Assembly (NCBI RefSeq): GCF_010183535.1
Contig: NC_071329.1
Span: 9,920,001-9,984,000 of the forward strand
Origin: Caenorhabditis remanei
Lineage: Eukaryota > Nematoda > Chromadorea > Rhabditida > Rhabditidae
Reading direction: 5' to 3'
DNA: 64,000 nucleotides
Below, piece by piece: positions 26,285 through 37,900 of the stretch (its first letter is position 1; the number at the start of each line of letters is the position of its first letter). A program made the translations under genes and the position numbers. A model generated the notes under the pieces. The model saw only the letters and a program-made list of their open reading frames with translations. It was not told the DNA's origin and ran no database searches.

Positions 26285-26782
26285 TCAGTCGTCCCAAGTG
26301 GCAGTAGATGTTGAGGGTTGTTCCCATGGCTCAGGAATTCCGAACAGCTCACGCATCTCTTCGGTTGATTTACCTTTGGCTGAATTAGCAACAGTTTTGC
26401 AGCCATAGTTGATGAGTCCAGTAATATCCAAATGATAGGCGGCAGTAATCAAGTCAAAGAGATTTGACATAGGAAGTCGGCCAAGGAAGTGTCTATCCCA
26501 GGATGGAATGAATATGTTTTTCTTGTCCTTTTCAGCCTGTGCGATGGCGGGATCATCTTCTTTGTGTTTGTCGCACCATTCAATTACTAGTTTCAAGGTG
26601 AACGCGATGACATTATTCACAGGTAATGGTTTGAAATCGGTGCAATCTTCTTTATCGTAACCAAGTTCTTTGATGGTAGAGGCGAGAGTACTGGAGAGAA
26701 TGAGTGCACGAATGTCCGCTTGCAATAAGATTCCATCTGACGACGTCAGCTGTATCATTCGAGGTGGAGTTGTAGGTTTCAT
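26285..26782 (-). CDS. SKP1-related protein, diverged
   Basis: Single exon on the minus strand. The first ATG is at 26782 (MKPTTPPRMIQLTSSDGILL); the frame is open a little further upstream but has no earlier ATG. A TATATTAG acceptor 17 nt upstream of the ATG suggests trans-splicing. 165 residues. The N-terminal POZ-like part contains FKPLPVNNVIAFTLKLVIEWC and HKEDDP, and the C-terminal part contains LFDLITAAYHLDITGLINYG and KSTEEMRELFGI, the SKP1 dimer/F-box interface region. The ending EPWEQPSTSTATWDD replaces the canonical tail. It faces the upstream kinase tail to tail (233 bp apart). Probable SCF adaptor paralog; partner and expression unknown. Confidence 0.85.
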   Translation of the reverse strand: MKPTTPPRMIQLTSSDGILLQADIRALILSSTLASTIKELGYDKEDCTDFKPLPVNNVIAFTLKLVIEWCDKHKEDDPAIAQAEKDKKNIFIPSWDRHFLGRLPMSNLFDLITAAYHLDITGLINYGCKTVANSAKGKSTEEMRELFGIPEPWEQPSTSTATWDD

Positions 26783-27348
26783 AGAGCTTAAAACTTCTAA
26801 TATATTCAATAAAACAATATTTTTTCAATACCTGGCTTGTGGTCGCTTAGAATTATTCTTCTTCGGCATTGTTATTATTTTCAGTTTGAGAAACCGCCTG
26901 CAAACGTAAAGCAAATATTATGTTTCGTGGGCTAGAAATATAGAGGAACATCTTTGAAAAGAAGGAATGGGAGAGAAACATGACTCATTTTGTGAGGGAA
27001 ATTTCAGTATTTATTGTGGTTTTGCATTGTTCGCAATAGAGCGTTTTTGGCAACAAAAATGGCGCCAATTTGAATATGCTCTTTTATCTCTACAAGTTTC
27101 TCTTCTTCGACTGAAAATTGAGTTAAATAAGCTACAGATCCGAGTAAACGAACTGAAAAAGACAAAGATAATACATAATATCAACTGTTAACTAATAATT
27201 TATTTTTCATTGTTTGCGATATACAGGAGGGAATGTGATGACAGCGTGGAATTCAATTGGTAATGCATGTTAAAATGAATGTTGTACAAATTTTTCAGAT
27301 AGTATGACCTCGTTTTATGACCACTATAAATCTAAAGTTGCATACATA
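26783..27348. other. Intergenic between two skr genes, with one doubtful small ORF
   Basis: Holds a 74-codon plus-strand frame (26967-27191) with a leucine/lysine heptad-like end, and an ATGGCGCCAATTT sequence at about 27058. Neither is clearly functional. Confidence 0.4.
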
Positions 27349-29525
27349 TCATATCGGTGGGGGGCTTGGGCTCAACGATATTTCGCTCATTCCGTCTTCG
27401 GAGGAGGATGAGTCTTCTTGAATAGGAATACCAGTGTAGACGTCATTTTTCACGTCGGTTTTTATATTAAGAACGGTTCGAATTTGTTCAGCAGATTTCC
27501 CAGTAATTCTTGATGCCATTATACGGCATATTGTGCTGAACAGTCGAGGAATGTTGAGATAATTGGCAGCATTCAATAATTCGAACATCTCATTGTTGGG
27601 AATCTGTAATGGGGATTTTTAACTGAATTCGTGTCATAGACTTTTGGTTTTGCGACGATTATTTTAAAGTGAAAAGCTGCAAAATACGTCTTTCAATTTT
27701 TAAAATCACAATTTTTGAATTATTTTGAGTAATCTCAGGCAACTCGAAAAAAATATTATGAGAAGTTTTAGTAGTATTCTGAGACGTTGGAAATATTATA
27801 AGATACTTTCAGTATTCTGAGATTTTTTATGAATATTACTGCGATATTATAATATTAATACTTTTCAAATGAAGGCGTATTCGGTGATCGCCAAAAAAGC
27901 GCCATCAAGGTCATTGCGTGTTGTTCGTTGAGAAGATACAGTAATATTATGAGAAAAGTTGGAAATATTTTGAGAAAATAGTAATATTATGATAAAATGC
28001 AAAAATATTTTGAGAAGCATTCGTATTATCACATTTAAATTATTATTTAGCAACTCAGGCATCTCAATATCGTTCTAACCCTACAACCGCATCAAGCTAA
28101 TCACAATCTCATGAGACTAGTGGATTTTGCTCGCGCAAACTTCGTTCGCATCACTATTCGAAAGTAAGCCAGTACAAAACGCGCAAATTTTTTTCGAATT
28201 TTCGTTTTAATGTTTTTTTCAAGTTTTAATTCTCTGTTTATTTTGAAATTTGATTTATTTCTATTTCTTTTTTGAAATGGGTGCGACTAATTTCTAGTTC
28301 TTTTTTTCTCTTATATTTTTTGTACATTTCGATTGTCAGAAATCTTGTTTTTTTTTATTTTTCAATAAATTTACTTTTTTTTTACCTACAACATCTCACA
28401 CCAATCTAATGAGCCAGCGCATTAATTTTACAAGGCGGTTCATCAATTTAATTAGACCCGGCGCTAATCTTAGCATGCCACAATACAAGCTATAGCTTAT
28501 GGGGTTATTCACCTTCTGAAAAACGTTTTTTCCGGAGGAGAATAACCCCATTATAATCTGACTGTTACTGTGTCTAAGTAGATTGATATTGAGTTGCCTG
28601 AGAATACGGTTTGCTACAAATAAAAAGCTTCAATGGTGACAAATCAACAGAGAATGGGAATGTAGAGTCAGTGAACACAAGCAGTTCTCATTGTTAAGTT
28701 GTGTTTTTCCACTGTCATTTCTAGCTTTCTGACCTAATGGACCTATTCTGGAGTAAGCAAAAAAAAGCAAATACTATTTTTTACTACTAGCAAAAAAATA
28801 GTTGTTTGCTTTTTTTGCTTCCTCCAGTATAGGTTCATAATAATTTTCATGTACAAGTGACAAAAAATCACAGATATTATAACAAATTTTGGAAATTTTA
28901 TGAGAATTTTTAGCAGTATTATTATAAATTCCAAAAATATTATGAGACATTTCAGTAATATTATGAGAAATTGAGAATATTATAAGAAATTATCGTAATA
29001 TTATAATGACTTGTTATCTCCTCAACTTACTACGATAATATTACTAAAACTTCTCATAATATTTTTTTCGAGTTGCCTGAGATTGCTGGAAGTATTTTTA
29101 TGAGGCAAAGTTGTTTTTAAATTGAAGTGAAACTCCGACTCTTAACTAAATATAAATATCTCTTTAGGCGTACTATTTATCTAAGTCTTCGAATGGAAAT
29201 GACTTACATTTAAATACTCCTCGACCCATGTCTCAAATGTGAAAGATGTAGAATAATGTATGTCATTTTGTTCCCATTTCGGATAATAACGATGATGTTG
29301 AAGCCATTCGATTATTTTCTGCATCTGAGCACTTGTAATATTTCCCAACGGCACTGGATCTTTTTTCACGTCAGTCCGATCATACTCAAAGTTTGAAATT
29401 AGTCTGGCCAGCGTTTCTGATTGTTCAGTAAGTTTCAGATCTAATAAAAATTCCTTTCCGTCAGATGAGACAACGGTGATATTGTTTTCGGGCGTAGGAG
29501 ATGTCGTGGGCTCTTCGCAACTCAT
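27349..29525 (-). CDS. SKP1-related protein, intron enlarged by a transposable element
   Basis: Two exons on the minus strand: 29208-29525 (106 codons, MSCEEPTTSPTPENNITVV to EEYLN) and 27349-27603 (IPNNEMFELLNAANYLNIP to the stop), joined in phase 0 by GTAAGT and TTACAG. 190 residues. SKP1 features: N-terminal VVSSDGKEFLLDLKL, PVPLGNITSAQMQKIIEWL, then MFELLNAANYLNIPRL, ITGKSAEQIRTVLNIK. The C-terminus is an acidic/serine tail (EDSSSSEDGMSE) instead of the canonical one. The 1604 bp intron contains the 1354 bp inverted-repeat element at 27731-29084; without it the intron would be 250 bp. Splice sites are intact, so the gene probably still works. Probable SCF adaptor paralog. Confidence 0.85.
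28054..28602. mobile_element. About 550 bp inner inverted-repeat element nested in the larger one
   Basis: Left end CTCAGGCATCTCAATATC at 28054-28071 and right end, in reverse complement, CTCAGGCAACTCAATATC at 28585-28602, matching 17 of 18 positions. The interior is non-coding AT-rich sequence. The ends share CTCAGGCAACTC with the outer element, so the two belong to related families or reflect self-insertion. Confidence 0.5.
28500..28550. repeat. Hairpin TGGGGTTATTC...GAATAACCCCA
   Basis: Eleven-base arms at 28500-28510 and 28540-28550 are perfect reverse complements around a 29 nt loop. It lies inside the inner repeat element. Confidence 0.6.
28741..28834. repeat. 94 bp near-perfect foldback hairpin
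   Basis: The left arm (ACCTATTCTGGAGTAAGC, then an A-run and GCAAA) is matched in reverse by the right arm ending GCTTCCTCCAGTATAGGT, with about 38 bp arms and few mismatches. It lies within the larger transposon-like insertion. Confidence 0.65.
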
Positions 29526-29991
29526 GTTTCTGTAAATCAGTGATTCACTATTGCGACAGATTTTTCTGTGGGTTCCTGAAGTTTCTATTCAAAAGAAAAT
29601 ATTTGGATGCAGAAAAATGATAATCTGAAGCACGGAAGTGTCAAAAATATTTAAAAAATCGATTGGCAGTTGTTTGGCACAGAGATGTGCTTGGAAACGA
29701 CATTGCGCCCCACTGCACACAAAGAATTTCTTTTCTTGTTCCCCGTTGTTCAAGGAGGTAAATGTATTAGATCTTACTTGAAGAAACTTCCAAATGCAAA
29801 TTGGAAATAAAACTCATCGCATGAATAAAAAGGCAACTGTAAAGTTTATATATTATAATGAAATCAATATTGATATTTGACATGCGTTAAAACAAGAAGG
29901 ATGTGAGATGTGACTAAATTATATCAGTGAATAGGAGGAGAGATCATGCGAAAGAGACAATAACTAATTGGATACATATTCATATCGGAGT
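29526..29991. other. Intergenic between the third skr gene and spdl-1, no feature seen
   Basis: 466 bp on the 3' side of spdl-1 and 5' side of skr, both on the minus strand. AT-rich; no strong promoter motif recognised. Confidence 0.5.
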
Positions 29992-31618
29992 TTAATTTTC
30001 TTGGGATTCTGGAAGCGTTGAGGGCATTTGAAGAACGGCTGCTTTGAATTTCGGAACTGGAGCGCTCATTGTGACATAGTTATAGCGAGGAGTGGGAGTT
30101 GCTGATTTTTTTTCAGCTTTTGCTTTCAGTCGACGTTCCGCCCATTCAGATGAATCTTCTTTTTTAGCAGTTGAACGAGCCGTAATTACAGGTGACGGCT
30201 TCTGAAAATGAACGCAGGCTCAGAGAATGCTAAACTTTATTACCTGAGGTGTCATCATCATGTTCGACATAGATGTTTCTAACGGCGGTACCGGGTCCGT
30301 CTTTTTCGGTTTAACGAAAAACGAAGGGCGGGAATTGTTCATTGGTTTGAGAGGTGCACGTAGTTGTGAGTCTTCTGACTCAGCCTTCACAGCTGAGCGC
30401 AATTTTCTTTCCAAACATTCCATGTCAAACTGCAGTTGCTCGATCTTCACACGTTGATTTTCCAGATCCTGATTCTGGCCTCGAATAATGGTCAAATTTT
30501 GCTCATTTTTTTTCATCAAATCGTCGAAACCTCCTTTTATACTTGCGATCGAGCACTTGAATGATTCAAAGTAACCGACTATTATTGCCCCAATTTCTTT
30601 TTTTGGAACCGTTTTCATCTTGATAAACATCCGTTCCCAAAAATGAGTACGTTCAGTCTCAAGTTCACGATTTCTTGCACTCAGCCTCCGCATCTCTTCG
30701 ACATCGATATGATTTATCGCATTCCGAACGATTAAACCACGATTCATGAAGGATCGAGCGCGCTCTTCAGCTTCATCTTTTTCCATAGTGAGTCGTTTGA
30801 CCATGCTCATTAGAGATTGCTTTTCTCTGAAGAGAACTTTCAAGTCCTCTTCCAATTTCTGTTCAGCTTCCATGGCCTTCAAAAATGATTTATATATCTC
30901 CAAAAAAGACTTTAAATATGAATTTTACCTCTGCGAAAATCGAATTACCAGTTGAAGCATGTTTTCCTTGATTTGAGTTTTTGAGATCAAAAACTTCTCC
31001 TTCCAATCTTGCAATTTCTTCCTCGTTTGTTTTAATGTGACTTTCCAGGTTTTTGACATGTCCCATTGCGCTGTCGTGTTCTTCTCTCAATTCTACAGCT
31101 TCTTTTTTGAGTTCCCGGTTTTGTTCGTACAGTGTGGATGCGACTTCTTTAAACTTTTCACATTCTTCGCTTATTCGAATCATTTCTGATTCAACAAACG
31201 AGTTGGATTCATCACTTTCATTACACTCAGATCGATTTATTAGCTCTCGATTCTGAAAAACACAAGAAATCAATTGTGGCTAGCGACACTGCCTAACAGT
31301 TTTTTCCAGCTTCTCGATTTCAGAACGGAGTGAACTTATTAGATCAGTCTGATCATGAATTGCTGCATCTTTCTCGTCCATTTCAAATTGTAAATCGCGA
31401 ATTCTTCCGTTTAATTCTTTTTCGCGGGCTTCGGCTTTACCATCTGATATGGCTGGTTTTCCGTAGTGATTCAGTTCATTTTCCATTTCTTCGATCATGT
31501 CATCTTTTTGACGAATAGCTTTTCGGTATCGTTCTACATCCTGAAAATTTTTTTTTTCAAATTTTCTTCACTAACCACTCACTGCACGTAGTTGCAGCTT
31601 TTCATCATCGTCGGGCAT
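29992..31618 (-). CDS. spdl-1: Spindly homolog (kinetochore dynein adaptor)
   Basis: Exons on the minus strand: 31583-31618, 31298-31540, 30929-31252, 30244-30876, 29992-30201, all phase 0, 481 residues. The protein is mostly coiled coil through about residue 400, then a basic, proline-containing tail (KPSPVITARSTAKKE). The decisive motif is GNSIFAE at the exon 3/4 junction (about residues 195-201), matching the Spindly motif (GNSLFAEV) that contacts the dynactin pointed end. Family knowledge: Spindly is recruited by the RZZ complex to kinetochores and activates dynein for chromosome capture and checkpoint silencing. The acceptor of exon 4 (ATTTTTGAAG) is weaker than usual but is the only one keeping phase with a normal intron length. 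The start is 255 bp from the divergent SNAPc gene. Confidence 0.88.
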
Positions 31619-31873
31619 TTTATGAAAACTATTTTTGTTCGCTCTGTAATAAATCCAATTTAAATAATGAATATTCATAAAGATCTGAATATTTGGATTT
31701 GAAATAAGTTGATGAAATGCTGAAAACGTGAATCACGCATGAACAAGCTTATCAAAAAAATCAAAAATGCCAGTTGCCGCCAGAAATCGCCTGTCCGTTG
31801 GAGCGCAGATACCGAGTATGACGTCATCAGTACCGCATTCGCTTTTCGCCCAAGCAACCAATTTTCATGATAA

Positions 31874-33788
31874 ATGAATGCATCCGGAGTCCCAACACCT
31901 TTTATGGGATCAGGAATAAAACAAGATCTGCATTTGTTGTTCAACAAGTTCTCCGCTATCGAATCTGATAAGTAAGTTCAAAAAACTCTGATATCAAACA
32001 CTTAATATATTCAGGCTTATAATTTTTTCAGAATCCGCGACTTCAGCGACGTTTTTCGGGAATTACACTTCGAAACTATCTTTCATTATCGGCTGAACCC
32101 AATCGAGTGCTTAGAAGTAAGTAAAATAGTTTTTATTCTAAATAATTATTATAATTTTCAGTTCAGTGAGTACTTACTTCAAAACGCAGCTTTATATTTT
32201 GATAAATATAATGAAATCGGAGATTCGAGATCGCTTAAAGTGGGTAAATCACTAATCAAGTTTTCATTTCTTCGAATTAGTTCGAGAACAAAACAACTAT
32301 GGACAAGAACACTTTACCACGATTGTTCCTAAACCAAATAATAGCTACTTCTTTCAGGAACGATTGTTTGGTATATACGTCTGTTATGCCCTGTACAATT
32401 TACAGCCAGTCGATCACATATGCCAGGTATCGAAAAATTCAAATTATTTTCGAATATAATTTCTTTCAGATACCTGTCACACTTGCACAGTTCGAAGAAC
32501 TGCTTACATTTCAGAAGATCCTAGCATCGAAGAAAATGCTCGAGCCGCTAGCAGCACTGAAAAGTCTCCTTCTCCAGAAAGCATTTCGATTGAAATTGTT
32601 CCAGTCGATGTACGATCCCGTGACTCACAAAAAGTATTTATCAGAAGAAGAACTTCCAAACTACAGCAGAAAACCGATCGAGCCGTTTTCGAGAATCAAA
32701 CAAATTCAGAGTCATCAAGCGTTTGGTGAATTGAAATATATACATAATATGTATACAAAGGTAAATCGAGTATTTCAAGGTCTATCAGCATGAGTTTATA
32801 CAATATTTCAGTTTAAAAGAAAATTGGGATTGACTGATATTCAGTTGATCGATAAAGTGAATCCAATCGAAGAAATTCAAAAAAATCTAGAACATCACGA
32901 AAAGGAACTTCAGTCGGTCAAGACGAAAGAAGACGAGTCGAACGAGAAATTAGTTGAATCTGCTGGATCCAGTCGATCAGCGTTAAGAAGCAAGGCTTAT
33001 TCTGCTGGTTTGAAACACACTAGACAAAGGAGGCATCTTGATCCTAACATGGAAGGTGCGCCACACTTTTTATAAAATTAATACACGTATAAAAGGAAAT
33101 TCGTTTCAGAGAACTTCAAACATCTTACATTCGGACAAATTGCTCAAGAATGTTTGGAAGAGCCATCTAGTCACCTTGGGTAGTTTTTTTTCGAAATTCC
33201 GGGTTATAATCAAAACAATTTCAGTCCGAGTGAGCGGCCCGTGAAGCGCAAACGGCGACCGCGAACGTTTGATTCCGAACCACTAGAGCAGTTAGATGGC
33301 CATGCAATGGCTGAACAAGTTCTTCGTGACGAATATGCAGCACGTGTCAAACCTGAGCCAGAAGGTATGTAAGTATTAATATAATTTGAAATAATTTATT
33401 TCAGAAGAAGAGCACAAGTTCGGTTTGAAAATAGGTAAATTAGGAACATCCGGTGTTGCGAAAATTCGAGCTCCCAAACGAACGAATGTAAAGTTGATCC
33501 AGGTCAAAACAGAACCAGTTGATAACCATAATACACCGATTACTGCATCTCAAATGTATGAGTTTCTCGTAGTAGCTTCTCTTGATTCATGTTCCTAGTT
33601 TCAGTGATGCATCATTCAAATCACCTGAAAAGAAGAGACCCACTCTGCAGCAGGATGTGAAACCAAAAATCAGCAACGAATGGGCGAATAAACTACATGC
33701 ATGGACTGGACAAGTTGAGGCTACTGACAAACAATTGAAAAAGCTGAAAAGTCAAATTAAGCTTGAAATGGTGGACGAAGATGAATAA
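31874..33788 (+). CDS. snpc-1.1: SNAPc subunit 1 (SNAPC1/SNAP43) homolog
   Basis: Exons 31874-31971, 32032-32116, 32162-32239, 32358-32426, 32470-32760, 32812-33055, 33110-33179, 33225-33364, 33405-33555, 33605-33788; 469 residues, phase-consistent. The first 170 residues match SNAPC1: SDVFRELHFETIFHYRL, then FGIYVCYALYNLQP, then TLAQFEELLTFQK and the QKAFRL helix (human: LYLLYGLYNTQL, LKFQQDL, RAFHF). The C-terminal half is charged and low in complexity. SNAPC1 is part of the nuclear complex that binds the proximal sequence element of snRNA genes for RNA polymerases II and III. C. elegans has several SNAPC1-like paralogs; the symbol is my recollection of the gene neighbouring mthf-1 and should be treated as tentative. 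It shares a short divergent promoter with spdl-1. Confidence 0.82.
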
Positions 33789-34961
33789 GAATTTCGACTA
33801 ATGTTCTTATGTTGTGAATACTAATTTTTACTCTGTACTAATAAAATTTTATTTTTACTGCTCGACAAAAATAACGCTTTTTAATTTATGATTGTTATTC
33901 CTGGTTGAGTTATATCCGATTTGCTTTATTTTATTATCATGTATTTTATCCCTTTCACTTTCAATAAGTCCAAGGTATCATCTTCGGACATTTGATGCGA
34001 AAAAAGCGAATAAAATGGCCTGATATCATGCAGTACATGTCTATTTCTTTCGGTTATCACTTCGATTTAGTGTTGTAGCCCCAGTCCATTCGTGGAAAAG
34101 AAAAGTGCACAAATTCTGAAAACTAGTGATAAGCCAGTGTCAGCAATTTGGTAAATTCTCGGGAAATCCCTGCGGAGGTGAAAGTGATGGGAAGAAGGAA
34201 GGTTCTCACGGAAACTAGCTAACGTTCAAGTTTCCATACTTGAATATAACTGTACTGTAAGAACGTTTCGTTCAAGGCCTTGTTAATTAAGATATAATCT
34301 AGACATCGCTAATTCGAATTCTTCCTTTTTTCATCCTATCGGAATTTTGATCACAGTGGCCGATTTCTTTTTTCTCTCAGCTACTTATTGTTTCATTCTT
34401 TCCACTCTTTCAAAACAACAGAGGTGCATCAAAACACTGTTCTCAAAGTTTTTATCAAATTACGGCTCGACAGACTACATCCATTCTAAGTTTCTGTTCT
34501 CAAGATTCTGGAACGAGGTCGTGTTCTATTGATCTTCAGAACAAAAGAAACAGCGCTCTGTTGAAATATAAATATGCAAGCCGCTAGCCGAAACACTTCG
34601 TAGCTGGTGCCACGAAGCGAACGGCCAACAAGAGAACAAGAGTCGCAGAGTGGAATAGTCTATCGGTGCTGAATACGTGTTAAAATCATGCGCTGTACTT
34701 GATTCTCTGCTATCCAATCGTCCTACCACCGTTTTTTCGGAGATAATGAACATTTAGCAAACATTGATAGTTCTCTGACTTTTTTTAACCTACCTACGGG
34801 TTTCTTCTCTTCGAAACTCCGCCCTCTTCTTTTCATGAGTATAAATTCAAACGACTTAATACGAGCATCTTTCAGTCGTTTCCTCAAACCAATCTGTGGG
34901 TTCGTGTAACTGCAGAAGAAAAACTACGGATATACCAAACTTAATCATCCAACCAACAAAA
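33789..34961. other. Intergenic upstream of mthf-1
   Basis: 1.17 kb. AATAAAATTTT at 33839 is a likely polyadenylation signal for the SNAPc gene. The rest is presumed mthf-1 promoter, with no distinct motif recognised. Confidence 0.5.
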
Positions 34962-37900
34962 ATGACGAACGCTGGAGGAACACATGTTGCTGAAACACAG
35001 GAAACCATCAAGAAGATCGACTCACTGTCAACAATGCCATATTGGTACGTTACTTGAATCAATTCTTAACTTCGCTGTTAACTAGTGCTCTTCTCTAAAA
35101 AAGTAGTGCTCGTCATCAGGATGTCCTGCTGACCTTTATCTTATCAAACGAATTGGTATCGTCTACCATCATTCTCCACACATCGATCACAAACTGATCT
35201 CACATCAGTACCGAATGTGGTTCATTAGTAGCAGGACTTTCACGTGATTCAAGAAAGATCGTTCGAAATATCGAATAGATCAATCTAATGTACCTTTCCC
35301 TTTTTCTTCACAAATGAAAACAGTAATGCGAATTAGAAGATGTTTTTCGAAAATAATCATTAGACTTGAAAAAACTCAGCGATTGCTATTCAATAAGATT
35401 CCCCGGGTCAGATTTCTCAAAACAGTAATTTCAGATCTCTAATTCATAAATGGACAATATTTTACACCTAAGTTTCCCTCATTGTTAGACAATTTTCTTA
35501 TCATATCGCACGAACATGTCAGAGTACAAAACGTGTCTGTTATCAACAAATTTATATGACCATTGCGACACAGTACCCTGCCATGCACTTGGTTAGATCA
35601 TAAACTGATCTATCACATTCAAATCTTATCGTTTCTAATTTTTTGGAAAAGAAGTGATCGGTATCTTCCTATAAAAATGAACGAAAAGACACGGAAAGAG
35701 GAATTCGGGGAAACAAAGAGTGTAATCAAGATTCAACATAGAAAGATGAAGCAATGATAAGAGTACCTGAGAATTTGAAAGAAAATACAAAATAAAGGGA
35801 TTTCGGTAAACTGGCAACTGAAGCAACTGAACTTCTATTATTAGTTTTTCTAAATATCGCTATGGTAAAAGTTAACGGGAGAATTAGTAAATAAAGTACA
35901 ATTTGTATTTGTGACGCCCATCTCTCCCTAGATTTATATCGAATCACATGATCCTAGAGAAGATATACTCCCCTTCTTATAATCTCGTTTTTGACACAAT
36001 TCTTCATTAGTTGTCTTGTTCTTTTTTCGTCTGAATAAACTATAGTTGTAATGGCTATTTTACGCGAAAAGTAGGTTTTAATTGATTTCTGCTCAAATGT
36101 GAAAATAATTGTTTTCGTTTCAGTGGCATCGATACGGATGACAACACTGGAGTTGAAGAGAGAGCAACTCTCGAAACTGGCAAGAGTTGGTCTCCAAAGT
36201 GAGTTAGATCGAAAGTCGAAAATCCCAGAGCTAAACATTTTCTAGGCACTATGAGCTTTTACACGAGAGAATCGAGCGTCTTATCGATGAAAAACAACCA
36301 TTCTTCTCTCTCGAATTTTTCCCACCTCGTTTCGTGAACGGAGTCCCAAATTTTCTTGAACGTGTCGAGCGCCTGTCCGAAGGAGGATCAGTCTTTGTTG
36401 ACATGACGTGGCATATGGGAAGTGATCCAGCTAACATAGATAAAGTGACATCTTCATCTTCAATTGCTGCTTCAATGCTCGATTACTGTGGAGTAGATAC
36501 GATGCTCCATATGACGTGTGTTCAATATAACAAGGCTGACACACTCAAACATTTGGAGCAAGCCAAGGCAATGGGATTGAGAAGTATTCTCGCGCTGAGA
36601 GGAGATCTTCCACCAGGGGTAGGACTATTTTATATTTGTTATTGTATATACAAAAAATGATATTTAATTAACACGGGGTAAATATTTTCCATCGAGTTTC
36701 AGACTGAACTCCAAGACACTCATCAGTTCCGTGCTCTCGATATGATTCGTTGGATTCGTGAAGAATATGGAAGTTACTTCTCGATCGGTTGTGCTGGATA
36801 CCCACTTGGACATCCACAAGCTCCGTCTTACAAGGCTGATCTCATGTACTTGAAGGCTAAATGCGATGCTGGAGCAAATTTTGTCATTACCCAGCTCTTC
36901 TTCGAACCTGAAACTTTCGAGAAGTTCGTTCGTGATTGTCGTGAGATTGGTATCACTCAGCCAATTATTCCGGGAATAATGCCAATTATGGGATACGAAT
37001 CTATCAAGCGTATCGCCACACTTTCCCAATTGGAAATTCCTCAGCATATTCTCGATGATCTTGAACCAATCAAGCATGATGACGATGCTGTGCAAAAGTA
37101 TGGAACTGAGCGGTGTATTGCGATGTGTAGACGTCTTCTGGATAATGGATCGGCTCCTTCTATTCATTTGTACACCATGAATCGTGAAGGAAGTATCCGC
37201 GAAATTCTGAAGGCTCTCGGATTGTGGAAACTGGAAGGAGATCGTGTCTTCCCATGGAAGAACCGCTCTCAGCATCCAATCAGATGCCTTGAAAGTGTTC
37301 GTCCAATTTACTGGAGCTTCAGACCACGCAGCTACATTACCAGAACAAGAGATTGGGATCAATTCCCGAACGGAAGATGGGGAAACAGTTCCTCTCCAGC
37401 GTTTGGAGATGTCAGCAGTTATTATTTGTCTAATTTGACGGTGAGGTTTTCAAAATGCGATTATAGCTGTACCATCACATTTCAGACCCTTCGCAATGGT
37501 GATGACCGTCTTTCCATGTTCGGAGATAATATCGACAGCATCGAAGACGTTAAACGTGTTTTCATCAATTACATCACACAAACTCCCAATGCGGCCGGCA
37601 AGAAAGTCACTGTTCTGCCATGGACTGAAGCCGAAACAGGAGTTCAGCCCGAGACATCTTTGATCAGTGAACAACTTGTCTGGTGCAATGAGAACGGAAT
37701 TCTGACAGTTAACAGTCAGCCATCAGTCAATGGTGCTCCATCAACTGATCCACTCGTTGGATGGGGAAAACCAGGAGGTTATTGCTATCAAAAAGCATAT
37801 CTCGAATGCTTTATGACAGCTGAACTTTCTGAAAAACTTATCCAAATTATTCAAAGAGATTTCCCAATTCGTGTCAACTACCACGCTATTGATAAGGATG

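Larger units (their letters stand above)
27731..29084. mobile_element. 1354 bp non-autonomous TIR element inside a skr intron
   Basis: The ends are 43 bp exact terminal inverted repeats (27731-27773 and 29042-29084), beginning AATCTCAGGCAACTCG. Next to both ends run many copies of an AATATTATGAGA-like unit in opposite orientations. No transposase frame exists inside, so it is non-autonomous. A second element with related ends (CTCAGGCAWCTCAATAT) sits inside at 28054-28602. No clear target-site duplication was found, so the superfamily is not assigned. Confidence 0.75.

Noticed and set aside
26783..26871. Possible upstream exon for the second skr gene (MPKKNNSKRPQA on the minus strand)
   Set aside because: Its donor (AG before GTATTG) is phase 2, whereas the downstream exon needs phase 1, so joining breaks the frame.
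32281..32357. Alternative SNAPC1 exon starting at the GAATTAG acceptor near 32280
   Set aside because: It would insert unrelated residues in the most conserved part; skipping to the acceptor at 32357 restores the family alignment without a gap.
36664..37362. 232-codon minus-strand frame
   Set aside because: Antisense shadow of the large MTHFR exon, which has very strong protein similarity on the plus strand.
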